Below, piece after piece: positions 1 through 9,650 of a stretch of 64,000 nucleotides of DNA (position 1 is its first letter; the number at the start of each line of letters is the position of its first letter). The position numbers and the translations under genes were made by a program. This DNA comes from Diplonema japonicum (taxonomy: Eukaryota > Euglenozoa > Diplonemea > Diplonemida > Diplonemidae). Under the pieces are notes generated by a model that was given only the letters and a program-made list of their open reading frames with translations, had not been told where the DNA came from and did no database searches. The stretch spans positions 434,001-498,000 of the forward strand of contig OZ025660.1 of assembly GCA_964019335.1 (NCBI GenBank), written 5' to 3'.

Positions 1-297
1 AAGTGGAGCAGCAGCTGAGGGACCACAATGACAACGAGACGAGAAAGTGAACGGACATGATTGACAATGAGAGGAGAGAGGGAAAATGGGGAGGGGGGAG
101 TTCTCACTCTCATTTCGGTTTGTAAAAACCAGGCATTGTGACGTCTTCGCTTTTCCCGCCCTGTTGGTGTATTTCCCCCCTTTTTTTTTCTTTGGTACCG
201 CGAAGAGCCTCGCGCTGCTGAGTTTGAGCTTCTCTTTCGATATTTTGACCGGCGGGCTGTGTTCGGCATTGACTCGCGCATCGGCCTTCTTAACCTT
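1..297. other. Spacer downstream of the first gene
   Basis: No gene, RNA box pair or repeat is recognised here. On the minus strand this is the 3' flank of the large coiled-coil gene, and short oligo-T/oligo-C runs are all that stands out. Confidence 0.5.
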
Positions 298-3200
298 TTA
301 GATTTTTCGAGGGGGGGGTGTAAAACAAACCGCTTCCGCATTCGTAACCAGCGCCTTGGTGAAGAGCCGTTCGGTGAGAACCTGCATCTCGTCGGGGTTC
401 ATAAAGAGCTTTTTCCCAGCAACATCTCGTTTGACCTTTGCAAGGGCAGCCATCCTGCGTTTGTTGTAAGTCTGGACGGCTACTTCAGAGTTCCGGGAAG
501 AGGCTTCTTGCTTCTCTGCTTCGCTTAAGGTCTTCGTGGGTATCCGTTTGAACTCGTACTTCCTCATGAGAGCGTCGTGCTTCTTCTCCCTGCTGTCGAG
601 TGTCAAAGTATACAACTTCGCGATGATGTTGTCTGCCGACCTCTGCTCTGCTGCAGACAGATCCGGTGGAGGGAACGTCTTCTTCTCCTCTGTTGCTGGA
701 CGGGGCTTCGGCTGCTTATCAGGGTTGTAGAACTTCACAGCACACCCTTCCGCCCTTGTCACCCCGTCGTGCAGCGTCACAATCTTGTTTTTCTCCAACA
801 TTGCCTCTGCCTCCATCGTTCTTCGAACAGAAGGATGGTATAAGTGCGGTGACACTTTCGCCACTTTTTTCTTTGTCTGTCCTACGCCTTCAAGTTTCGC
901 CAGCTTCTTCACATATTCCTTTATAGTTTCATTTTCCACGTTGCTTTCTATCAGATCCACGCAAGGTGCAGTGTGCAGATTTGAAGGTTGCACAACAGGT
1001 ACCAGCGACCTGGGGCGTATCCCGCTTGCAGTTTTGAATTTATCGCCAGCCGTGCGTTGCTGTTCCGAAAGCTTGAAAGGAAGCGGGTACGTGGCGTTCA
1101 TCATCTGAGCTGGCGAGAGACGCTTTGACTTTGTGAAATGGGTGTTTGGTTTGCGTGACCGCTCGCACGAGCACCGCACAGTGTGCAGAATACCGTCATC
1201 AGCGAGTTTCGCCCCCGTGCTGAAGCCCAGTGCCGTGAGCCTCCGCCACATGTCCACCTCGCTTGTTTTGCAGATGTATTCTATAAACAGTGAGAACTCC
1301 TTTGCGCTCGCTTTGTCATGCATCCCATGTGCCGCCCATAACTCTTTCCCACTGATCTCCCAACACCCTTCCCGCCCCGCGTTCCACAGAGTGCTCCAAC
1401 AACAACATGTCACAATAGACGGCAGACCAGGGGCGGGCACATGCGATATCTTGCTGAAGATCGCCGTTGCCGCTTGCAAGCACTCCTGGGTCGCTTTGAG
1501 GTTCCCCTCTTGCAGTTCTACGAGCGGTACACACGGCCACGACAAATCATACAACGGGTCCTCGTGCGAACTGGCCGAGAGCAGGGCTCCCTGATGGTAC
1601 TCGTTGAGCACATACGAACAGTCGTTGTCGAGGAGGTATCCTAAGTTACCGAGAGCAGTCTCTACCACCCACGGGGTGTCCCACACTAAGTCGCGCATGT
1701 AGCACTGCCAGTCTGACTGGGAAATGCTAAAGACTGAACCGAAGCGCTGCCGCAGGATGTAGTCTGGCTGCAGACCATCAGTATAAAAATGGAATATCTG
1801 CAGGGCATGGAAGTCCATTGTTAACTCGTAACTCTGGAACCTCCTAAAGATTGCGCTGAAGACATGCTTTGTGTTGTCTGTCAACTCACCCGTTTCGTCA
1901 AGCAGCAGATTGTACAACGGTCGAGCGACAGGTGTCTTCTGTTGCATGCATGGCCATGTCACCCTGCAGCAAGGGTCCTCGCTCAGTTGCACAGCCATCT
2001 CCATCAAGACATTAAAATACACTTCCTCAGCACGCTGCGAGTTCACAGCATAACACACGGCCGCAGGGTTCGCTCTCTCTCCTGGAAGCATTCGCGTTGC
2101 CACTAAAGGCATTTCACATTTATTTCGAATACCCAAACGCTTCAGTATCCTGTCAGCACTCTCGCTGGGCAGTGCCATCAGCAGCACAGTGTAGTCGCTG
2201 TCTGTCACAACAACAGCTGGACTCATGTCAGCAGGACAGTTGAGCAAGGGTGACGGCGCACCAAAGATTGTTGTCTCGAGTGCCTGGCATGGTATGGGGG
2301 TTTGCAGGGAAGCTAGCATCATAGCAAGCACAGCACCTACCATGCCTCCGAAGTTCACGCCAACAACTGTTACCTTTGGGTCACTGCCGGATGCTTCTGT
2401 GAGCTGCAACACCAATGACCTCAAGGCGGGCGCTATCTTTGGAAATACAGCAGCTGCTGCTTCAACACTGCCCCTGTGGCCCATTGCACCATCATATTTA
2501 CAATAGGGAATAGGGATTGTGTCCTGCTCTTCACAGATGAGGGAGGCCTGGCTACCAGCGGCATGCAAAGCTACTACTATATGGCAAGGGCTGGAGTCAT
2601 TTGCAGGCATCCATGCCACCACCCACTGTACGGGGGAAGTCGGTTGTGAGGAGCTAGCATGGAGAAGCTGCTGCCTACCTGTTGTCATCTTGCTCAAGAA
2701 GTGCAGTGCGTCCAGACATCGGAGCTTTGAGACACGCGCACGTTGTGTTAGTGCTGCCGACGAAATGCAAGTGCAGATCAATGCTATTAGATGCCGCACT
2801 TCTTGGAGCTCGCCCCCTAGCATTTGCGTCCGCTTGCGTACAAAGCGTGCCCAGCTGAGCAGCGCGTCGTGGTCGGCGGGGCTCCATGTGGGCTCGGCAC
2901 ATTTCCAACGATTTAAAAGTTGCGCCTTGATGAACTCCTGCTGAGAGTAGGCCTTCTCGTAGGAAGTGCCAAGGGCTGCGTACGAAGGAACACAAGGCGG
3001 CGCCATCTCCCACGTGCGAGGAACAAGCTCAGGCGTGTCATCCCCCTCGCTGCTGTCGTACTGGTCGAGCTCGTCGGGAATCGGCTTCCGAGACTTTAGC
3101 TTCACAGTGGCAGCGACCGAACTCTTGCAAACACCCATTTTGTCGGTAAATGCCGTCTTCTTCTTGAACTGCTCGATGTACTGCTCATTGCTCTGCAGCT

Positions 3201-6055
3201 GCGCATCTGTTGTCTCCTCCTTCCACACTCTTCTGCATAGCTCAGAGTCTGCTTTGATTTGTGCAGCGTTTTGCCTTTTTCGATGCTCTTCGCTTTGCCT
3301 GAGCTCTTTCCTCCTGAGCTGCTTTTCCTCCTGCCGCAGGCATGCCTCCGCTCTGCTTTTTTCCTCCCTTGCAGCAAGGATTTCCAGCTCCATCTCTTTG
3401 CGTTCCTGCCGCTCTTCTCGCCGCAGGACAGTGAGATGTGCTTGCTCCTCACGGCGTTGCTTCTCGGATTCTCGCTTGTTGCTGAGCTGCTTTGAGCATG
3501 TGTTTTTGAGAAGATTCCTGTACGCAGACCATTCGCATTGTTCGTGCTTCCGCCAGAATTTCTCATCACGGATCTCGTCTACCCTGTCTCTGATGAGCTT
3601 CTCGCGGAATACCATGGCCATGTTTTCTTGCTCGTGCCTCTGCTCGGCTTTAGCCTTCATCTGTGCTTGGGTGGTCAATACGCCCTTCCAAAAAGTTGCT
3701 TCTCCCTCCCGCTTTTTCTTTACATTTTCTTCAAATCTTGAGCGATTCGTCGCGTTTTCGTCCAACCTTGTCTTCTCTGCCTCAGTTCTCTCCTCCGCTG
3801 CCGCTTTAATCTCCTCCTTGCGGCGTGCCTGCTCCTCAGCCTTACGCATGTCGGCTTCATACCTCTCTTGCTGCAGCCGTTCCACTTCTTCCCGCTTTTT
3901 TTGCAGCACGGCCATCGTTCGTTTTTGTTCATTCTGGATCGCTTTTGCTTTTTCTTTTTCTTGTTCCATCTTTTTCTCTTTGCATTTTTGCCGTGCTTCC
4001 TGCCTTTTCTGCCTCGACATCTGTGCTTCGTTTTTAGCCGCGTCTCGCATATCTTTGGTTTTCTGTTCCAATTGCTCGGCTATTTTTCTTTCCTTTTCTT
4101 GCTGCTGCTGAAGTTTCGATTGGTGAAGTTGCTCGAGTTCTTTCGCCCGCTCGGCTTTCCACTCTGTCACGTGCTTTAGCTTCGCCTCTTTGGCACCTTC
4201 AGCGGATTCCCGTTCGTAATCCATGCGTCCCCGTCGCTCCTGGTAGAATTGCACCATTGCCTTGTCTACTTTATCTTTTCTCTTCTTTTGAGATGTGCTG
4301 TAGCCTTCGATGCGAGATTTCATGAGGCCCCGCTCTGTCTCTGAGACATGCTTGTCGTGTGCAAGCTGCGCGATGATCTTATCTTTCATGTCTTTGTGCT
4401 GTGCCTGCATAGTGGCACGTCGCTTGTCGATCTCCTTTTGTACTTTTTTTGTTTCCTGTTCCACCTGCAGCGCATGCTCTTCGATTAGCCGTATGCGTTG
4501 CTCTTCATAAAGTTTCAGCGTCTCGCGAGTCGCAGCTCTTCGTTCTGACTTTGCCTCCTCAGTAGACCTGTGTCGGATGTCTCGCTCCGTTTCGAGCATG
4601 CCCTCGATCTGCTCCGTTAAACATCCCTGCCGTTCCTTGTAAAGCTTTCTCTTCGCACGGGCCTCCTTCTGCCTGCGGTGTTCCCTCCTCTTGATGATCT
4701 CAAGCTTCGCATCCAACCCATAGTCGTCGTCGTGCGTGATTTCCTCCGTCTCTTTAATGAAGCAGACCTGCTTCTCGGACCTCACGGAAGCTGCAGGGGA
4801 TACAGGTTCGGGGTAATCCAGATCACTACTCTCGAACATCTCATCGTCCTGAAAATCATACCTAAAAGGAGAAAAGAAAAAAAAAATGTTACTTCCGAGG
4901 GACAAGATCTATCATATTGGTTACAATCGACTCTGCGGGGAGCTTTTTCCACATAGTGTACTGCTCGTTGACGGCGGGGTCGTCGAGGTGGTTCTTGATG
5001 TGGTCTTCGTAGCAGTGCTGGTGGAAGGAGTCGAGGGTGTACCGTGCACGGGAGCAATTAGAAGCGATGGTAGCAGCCTCCAGCGGAGAGATATGGTGGA
5101 AGAGAGAGTACCCGGCTGCAACAATGTTTTGGTACACCTTGGGATGGATAGGTAGGTCTACGATGCATCTGCTCAGAACCAACAAATCGTCCACGTTGAG
5201 AGTGGGCCCCGTCACACGGCCTTTGATAAAAGACGCCTCGACACCGCGGCAAAAACGACGTAGGTCACTTGAGGGGGCAGCGTCCCGCCCGCCCATTAAG
5301 ACCAGGCCTTCTAGCATTTTAGCGAGTTGTGCTCCGTTCATAGTCAAACCCATTTTCTTTGTGTAGTAATGGTGGATGAGGTAACTGTCTCGGCAAGATG
5401 CACGTCCCAAACTTAACATGATCGTGGCCACCTCTGATGACTTCAGAGCACCCCGTATGTCATGCCTGTGCAAGAACAAGGAGAGGGTTTTCATGAGATG
5501 GGAATATCTGTCACCGTACCGTGCAAGGGAGACAGCTAGGGAAGCAAGCTGCCGCGGGGTGTGATGACGAGACGACGCGAACTGCGCAGCGAGTTGTGCA
5601 GCAAGTTCCGCGTGTGTAACTTCCGACTTGCTGAATGTCGAAAACAGGTCTACTAAGGCCGCTCTCTCCAGGACAGGTTTTTCCTCAGAAAGCCTCTTTG
5701 AAATCGAAGCAAGGAGTTTACTATCACTCGTTTTCCACGTATCTCCGGTGATGGAAGCTACATGGGCTACTTCGCCGATAGGCATCTTTCCTTCCTCACA
5801 CCACATCCTTGCTATATTTGCCATGTCTGCTATCACAAAGGGCTTCACTTTTATCCGTCTCCCTCCTGAAGCAATGCTGTCGAGTACTTCCAACCCCGTC
5901 TTGCTGTACTCCTGATCCCTCAGCACCAGCACCGCTTCTCGAGACGCTTGTATATATGGCTTTAAAGTCCGCCTTTCTGCTTTCCCCTTTCTCAACACCA
6001 GCTCAACACCCTCCAACACCTTTCGCTTCAACTCGGCATGGGAGCTTCTCTTCAT
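298..6055 (-). CDS. Helical-repeat / coiled-coil / dead-lipase protein (join 298..4861, 4893..6055)
   Basis: Two exons give 1,908 residues. Exon 1 (about 388 residues) is all-helical with recurring short helical pairs of the FASTK/octotricopeptide kind, which usually bind organellar RNA; the basic start would suit a mitochondrial import signal. From about residue 390 to 1000 the protein is a highly charged K/E/R/Q coiled coil. Next comes a class-3-lipase-like segment with the strand VVALHAAGSQASL, the nucleophile elbow as GVNFGG and the later TTIFGAPSP. The elbow normally reads GHSLGG, so the catalytic serine is replaced by asparagine and hydrolase activity is not expected. The C-terminus is basic and helical. 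The 31-nt intron removes an in-frame TAA and keeps the frame. The other reading is two genes, the second starting at the ATG at 4839 after a trans-splice site at 4862; no domain crosses the junction, so I cannot exclude it. Confidence 0.7.
4862..4892 (-). other. 31-nt intron, or trans-splice acceptor between two genes
   Basis: The minus strand reads GTAACA, a pyrimidine tract, then CCTTTTAG. Removing it joins CGGAA to GTATGATTTTC in frame. The tract holds the TAA that would end the upstream reading frame. The same polypyrimidine-AG could serve as a trans-splice acceptor for the downstream frame. Confidence 0.65.
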
Positions 6056-6440
6056 TGCGTTGTATTAGTCATCCCTGCGTGCAAATTTAAGCAAAAGGAG
6101 ACAATGAAGGGTAGGGTGCATATAAAACAAAAGAACCAATCAAACGAAGAAGATGGAGGAAAGAAAGTACAGACACCCCTTTTTATTTTCTATTGTGTAG
6201 TAGAAGGTGCTTTGAAGCCAGCAGTATTATGAATAGTATCATCATCCTTACAGGCATCGGGCACTGGGAGCAATAAAGAAAACAAGAGGTGGCTGAACGG
6301 GAAAACAAAGAAACGGGCTAAATGGCATCCCTCTCAACATCCTTGCAGAGAACTAGCGATAGAAAGCTATGCACTCCAAGGGACAATGGTCAATCATACA
6401 CGGTGGAGACGCCTAAAGGGGTGGGATTGGTGTAAGCAGT
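6056..6440. other. Spacer upstream of the helical-repeat gene
   Basis: No RNA gene is supported. On the minus strand a candidate trans-splice site (TTTGCACGCAG) lies about 25 nt before the start at 6055. A lone ATGATGA-like box near 6240 has no partner CTGA at a usable distance. Confidence 0.45.
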
Positions 6441-6779
6441 TTACTGCCTAACGGTGAGGTGCTTGATGATCTTGCCATCGGCGTTGAAGGTGTAGGTCTG
6501 CTTCAAGGTGGCGGTGACCATCATCTTGGAGACGACCATGGTACGGGTGGCGGTGAGCTCGCCCTCAGCCACGAAATCCGTCTTCGACTTGATGGTGGGG
6601 AGGCTCTGGCCAGCCCAGAACTTCATCACCTTCGCCTTCCCGTTGTGCGTCTCGGTCGACATCATGGTCGGCACGGTCCACTCAACTGCGTCAGCAAGGA
6701 ACTCAGCAGCCTCGTCGTTCTTCTTCGCCATGCGAAGCTCAACGAACTTGTTCACAAGTGCAACGGCGTCAACGCTCAT
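6441..6779 (-). CDS. NTF2/SnoaL-like small protein, copy 1
   Basis: The 112-residue protein looks like a single cone-shaped NTF2/SnoaL-like domain. An N-terminal helix pair (VALVNKFVELRMAKKNDEAA) is followed by FLADAVEWTVP, the usual first strand region, then alternating strands ending in YTFNADGKIIKHLTVRQ. There is no signal peptide, so a cytosolic protein is expected. Such folds bind small ligands or act as protein-protein adaptors, and the sequence does not say which. The identical protein is encoded at 8679-9017 and 24644-24982. The 5' leader carries a CACCACACCACAG acceptor about 45 nt before the ATG, shared with copy 3. A related single-domain protein lies at 46718-47032. Confidence 0.85.
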   Translation of the reverse strand: MSVDAVALVNKFVELRMAKKNDEAAEFLADAVEWTVPTMMSTETHNGKAKVMKFWAGQSLPTIKSKTDFVAEGELTATRTMVVSKMMVTATLKQTYTFNADGKIIKHLTVRQ

Positions 6780-6876
6780 TTTATTTATGTGGGTTTTGAA
6801 AACTTGTAGGAAACACTGTGGTGTGGTGTTGCTTCAAAGGGTTTTGTGCCCTTCTCTCTCCCTCTTTCTTTCTCTC

Positions 6877-6943
6877 CAATCTCGCATCAGGACTGGAGGA
6901 TGGTATCTTTATTTGATAAAGGCCTTCAGTGGCACCCGTGCTG
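6877..6943 (-). ncRNA. H/ACA-like RNA haC, copy 1
   Basis: Single hairpin with an AGA box (TCT at 6880-6882 on the plus strand). Lower stem GCACGGG pairs with CCTGATGC with one bulged A. The upper stem GGAAGG/CCATCC carries a tip stem CTTTAT/ATAAAG. Fifteen nt separate the upper stem from AGA. The tip stem covaries with the other copies. Confidence 0.7.
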
Positions 6944-6970
6944 CCCTTCTCCCTCCCTCCTACCCCTTAC

Positions 6971-7038
6971 ATGTCTCGCACCCCTCCAACGCCTCTTTCA
7001 TGTATGAAGAACGCGAAGTGGTGTTAATTAAGGGTGCT
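6971..7038 (-). ncRNA. H/ACA-like RNA haD, copy 1
   Basis: Hairpin closed by GCACCC/GGGTGC, followed by G and the AGA box (TCT at 6974-6976). The upper part pairs CGC/GCG and TCTTCAT with ATGAAAGA (one bulge). About 13 nt lie between upper stem and AGA. All six copies measure 64 nt from AGA to the 5' stem end. Confidence 0.68.
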
Positions 7039-7078
7039 CTCCAGGCCTGTCCGGGTACGTTGGGAAGACAATTGTTTT

Positions 7079-7183
7079 TTTTTTCAGAAAGGGTTTGTGC
7101 AGAGCACCTATCCATCAAACACCTATCATCTGTGATGACAAGGTCAGAGACTCTAGTCTTTTGTGCTTTGATCATCATTCACA
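7079..7183 (-). ncRNA. C/D-box RNA cdA, copy 1 (LSU guide)
   Basis: Boxes on the minus strand: C ATGATGA (7172-7178), D' CTGA (7144-7147), C'-like GATGATA, D CTGA (7084-7087). The 12 nt before D' read AGACTAGAGTCT; 11 of them are complementary to the conserved large-subunit rRNA segment GACUCUAGUCU. The box-plus-five rule predicts 2'-O-methylation of the U in GACU. Box-to-box length is 95 nt in all five copies. Confidence 0.78.
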
Positions 7184-7233
7184 GCGTTGGTGTGTCCCCT
7201 TCGACACGGGTCATAAAAGCAAAAAGAACAAAG

Positions 7234-7299
7234 TAGTCTCACGCTGATAAAGCTCCCATTCCAAGCATGAAGTGCCCAACGGGTGGTATGTACAGCGTT
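7234..7299 (-). ncRNA. H/ACA-like RNA haA, copy 1
   Basis: Lower stem ACGCTG/CAGCGT, a two-sided pocket, upper stem CCCGTT/AATGGG, and tip GGGCA/TGCTT around loop CCTCA. In this copy one tip or loop base differs (AAGTG on the plus strand). The AGA box lies exactly 15 nt below the upper stem (TCT at 7237-7239). The pocket strands TACATACCA and AGCTTTAT would be the guide. Confidence 0.75.
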
Positions 7300-7310
7300 A
7301 GAAGAGTCGG

Positions 7311-7406
7311 AGACATCAGAAGAGGTGTAGTTTGTTGATAATGTTCCATTTCACGCCCCCCCAGGGGGAGGTCATCTAACCGCAATATCGTGTCTCATCA
7401 TCTGTC
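7311..7406 (-). ncRNA. C/D-box RNA cdB, copy 1 (LSU guide)
   Basis: C box ATGATGA at 7395-7401 and D box CTGA at 7316-7319, 86 nt apart as in all four copies. The guide CTACACCTCTT directly before D matches the conserved LSU stretch AGAGGUGUAG over 10 nt, predicting a methylated G. No D' box is evident. Confidence 0.75.
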
Positions 7407-7458
7407 TGTTTAAGCCAATTACAAAACAGCAAAAAAACACGCGGAAAAAAAAAAGAAG

Positions 7459-7524
7459 AGTTCTCACCAGCACATCGAACCACATGCACCATGATGAGCT
7501 GCTGCGGTATTGCAATGCGGGTTT
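7459..7524 (-). ncRNA. H/ACA-like RNA haF, copy 1
   Basis: Upper stem ACCGCAGCA pairs with TGCATGTGGT (one bulge), with 14 nt to the AGA box (TCT at 7462-7464). The lower stem pairs CCCGCA with TGCTGG with one mismatch. A second copy lies at 60300-60365. Confidence 0.62.
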
Positions 7525-7547
7525 CCTTCTGACACTCTCCAACGCTC

Positions 7548-7618
7548 TCATCTCCCGCCCACTTTCACCCTGCAGCACAAACAGAGTGTGAATGCTGCAA
7601 CGACAGCGGAGGGCGGTT
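7548..7618 (-). ncRNA. H/ACA-like RNA haB, copy 1
   Basis: Lower stem ACCGCCC/GGGCGG runs directly into GAGA (TCT at 7551-7553). The upper stem is TTGCAGCA with TGCTGCAG, 16 nt above AGA. Conservation among the eight copies stops at the AGA on one side and at ACCGCCC on the other. This copy has one loop change and a weaker outer end (AAACCGCCC). Confidence 0.72.
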
Positions 7619-7654
7619 TCTCCAAGAGATAAAAAAAGTTATTGCATATCGGTA

Positions 7655-8170
7655 CAATTCAGTCAAAATTAAAAAAAGAAAAATACTCGAAGAACAACGA
7701 AGAGTCACCATTGGTGAGCAATGGTGGGAAAGATGCACAAATCACTGAAGGATTGAAGCCTATTAAGCTGTTGTGGCAGTCTTGTTGCTGCTTCAGCCAA
7801 TCTTGTGGTTGTATGAGTAAGGGCGTAAAGGCAGCTTCCCCACTTCAGGAGACCAGAGGAAGGAGGGGGGACTGGAAGAGGGACAAGAGGATATTCCTCA
7901 GAAACACTTTCGATAACAACCCTTCTGGTGAAACTGGATAGAGACACCCCTGCGGCCTTCGTCTTTTGCATTTGCTGTTAAAGACTACAGGGGAGCGGGG
8001 CCCACTCATGTAGAAGCTTGCGGCGGTGTCACCGACATCCCAGATGGCGAGGACAACGTGGTAGCCCGACTTGGAGGGGAGGGTGCAGGAGTGGGTCGTC
8101 ACCATCGGGGGCTTCACCATCCCGCCCGCCGCGATGCAGAAGGGAGCATCCTCGAAGCTGCCTCATAAAG
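7655..8170 (-). pseudogene. Broken LPMO copy
   Basis: Two blocks match the intact LPMO genes: the 3' flank and C-terminal end (about 7655-7900), and the stretch coding for the second half of the AA10 domain (about 8000-8165, including the [19 protein letters not shown] region). The linker, both carbohydrate-binding modules and the N-terminal half are missing, and the frames do not join. It is a deletion-ridden relic of the family at 10811, 33324 and 49932. Confidence 0.8.
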
Positions 8171-8247
8171 GTCGAACCACTACCTGCTCTCATCAGCGCA
8201 TTGTGACTGCACCCCAAGGGTTATTGAGCCAGTAGGAGTAGGGCCAA

Positions 8248-8376
8248 CGTCTACCCTGCCGTTGTGCATGGATGATATGAACTATATAAACAAAGACACC
8301 ACAGGCATTGCCTCACCATAGTCCAACATTGTTTTCAGTATTTACATGTGTAAGGGGGGCGAGAGCAGGGGTGGGG
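8248..8376 (-). pseudogene. Fragment of the NTF2/CCCH gene and its leader
   Basis: Short blocks match the intact gene at 30839-31804: one from its central coding part (around 31590-31625), one from near its start, and one from its 5' leader (the GGGGGGCGAGAGCAGGGGTG region read on the plus strand). Internal sequence is deleted, so no product is expected. Confidence 0.75.
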
Positions 8377-8678
8377 GTACTCTAAATATATTTTGTCCTA
8401 CTCTTTACTACAAGAAAAACAATTACTCACGAAGTCAATTTTGACTCTTTTATAATAAAAAGGGGGGGGGGGAGGAAACAGAAATTTAGCATATTTCGGT
8501 TACATGCCTAAAAAAGCGTTTTCCTTCCAATCACAACAGCACACGTAGCAGTAAAGGGGAAAAGAGAAAAAAAAAGGAAAGAAGCTGACATGAAAGGTCG
8601 TGCTTTATGCCGCAAAAATCGGGCTGGGGAAACTAAATGAGCAGGTATGGAGAAAACGGGGATGAACACAAAGGCAGT
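8377..8678. other. Low-complexity spacer
   Basis: Oligo-A and oligo-G runs only. No box pairs, open frame or known repeat module is seen. Confidence 0.5.
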
Positions 8679-9017
8679 TTACTGCCTAACGGTGAGGTGC
8701 TTGATGATCTTGCCATCGGCGTTGAAGGTGTAGGTCTGCTTCAAGGTGGCGGTGACCATCATCTTGGAGACGACCATGGTACGGGTGGCGGTGAGCTCGC
8801 CCTCAGCCACGAAATCCGTCTTCGACTTGATGGTGGGGAGGCTCTGGCCAGCCCAGAACTTCATCACCTTCGCCTTCCCGTTGTGCGTCTCGGTCGACAT
8901 CATGGTCGGCACGGTCCACTCAACTGCGTCAGCAAGGAACTCAGCAGCCTCGTCGTTCTTCTTCGCCATGCGAAGCTCAACGAACTTGTTCACAAGTGCA
9001 ACGGCGTCAACGCTCAT
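8679..9017 (-). CDS. NTF2/SnoaL-like small protein, copy 2
   Basis: The 112-residue product is the same, residue for residue, as the product of copies 1 and 3, and the coding DNA shows no difference that I could find. The leader differs slightly: the acceptor region reads CACCACAATACAG instead of CACCACACCACAG. The downstream flank is unrelated to that of copy 1. Identical coding sequence within diverged flanks points to a very recent duplication or to gene conversion. Confidence 0.85.
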   Translation of the reverse strand: MSVDAVALVNKFVELRMAKKNDEAAEFLADAVEWTVPTMMSTETHNGKAKVMKFWAGQSLPTIKSKTDFVAEGELTATRTMVVSKMMVTATLKQTYTFNADGKIIKHLTVRQ

Positions 9018-9222
9018 TTTATTTATGCGGGTTTTGAAAACTTGTAGGAAACACTGTATTGTGGTGTTGCTTCTTCTTATTTCCAGTTCCCCAAGAGAGG
9101 GAATAGGCTGCAGCCTTGTACAGCTTGCCAGTTTTAAAAACTACCTCTCTCCAATCTCGTTGCCCTCTCGTTCTTCCCTCTCCTTCCTTAACAGCTGTTC
9201 TCTCTCCCTCTTTCTTTCACTC

Positions 9223-9289
9223 CAATCTCGCATTAGGACTGGAGGATGGGATCTTTACAAGATAAAGGCCTTCCGTGGCACCCGTGCTG
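9223..9289 (-). ncRNA. H/ACA-like RNA haC, copy 2
   Basis: AGA at 9226-9228 (as TCT). The tip stem is CTTTA/TAAAG with a different loop from copy 1, so pairing is kept although bases differ. One lower-stem base is changed (CTAATGC). Confidence 0.65.
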
Positions 9290-9331
9290 TTGTCGTCCTA
9301 CCCTCCTACCCCATCATTCAATTGAAGACAT

Positions 9332-9402
9332 TGCTCTCCCGCCCACTTTCACCCTGCAGCACAAACAGAGTGTGACTGCTGCAACGACAGCGGAGGGCGG
9401 TG
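9332..9402 (-). ncRNA. H/ACA-like RNA haB, copy near haH
   Basis: AGA at 9335-9337 (as TCT), lower stem ending at 9401. The three nt after AGA (GCA) differ from other copies, marking the conserved 3' edge. Confidence 0.72.
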
Positions 9403-9443
9403 GCCATAAGGAACAGACACCGGGAAGGGAGATAAAAGGTTGG

Positions 9444-9512
9444 AGATCTTGTACCAGATAAAGGGAACCTGTGCAAGGTACGAGGCACCTCACAGGAGGG
9501 TTGCCGGTACTC
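9444..9512 (-). ncRNA. H/ACA-like RNA haH, copy 1
   Basis: Lower stem GTACCGG/CTGGTAC (one G-U pair), upper stem CCTGTG/CACAGG with tip AGGT/ACCT. Fifteen nt below the upper stem the sequence reads ACAAGA, so the box may be ACA rather than AGA. Conservation runs some 40 nt further 3' than in other families, so the 3' end is less sure. Confidence 0.5.
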
Positions 9513-9534
9513 CATCTCCCTCTCCTCTCTTTCT

Positions 9535-9600
9535 CTCTCTCGCATAGCTTCACAACCAGCACCCTATTCAGAGAGGGAACAGGCTGTTACAAGCTTGCTG
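9535..9600 (-). ncRNA. H/ACA-like RNA haE, copy 1
   Basis: Lower stem GCAAGCTT pairs with AAGCTATGC (bulged A), upper stem CAGC/GCTG plus CCCT/AGGG, and 16 nt to AGA (TCT at 9538-9540). A degenerate relative without a proper box lies near 9087-9140. Confidence 0.65.
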
Positions 9601-9650
9601 CAAGTTTTCAAAACAGCTGTTCTCTCTCTCTCTCCCTCTTTCTTTCACTC

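Noticed and set aside
6220-6260. Isolated ATGATGA box upstream of the first gene
   Set aside because: No CTGA at a suitable distance, no second copy in the window, no terminal stem.
7234-7299. haA as a tRNA or small transposon
   Set aside because: ACGCTG/CAGCGT ends look like short inverted repeats, but there are no target duplications, no tRNA A/B boxes or cloverleaf, and the fold fits an H/ACA pocket with a 15-nt AGA spacing.
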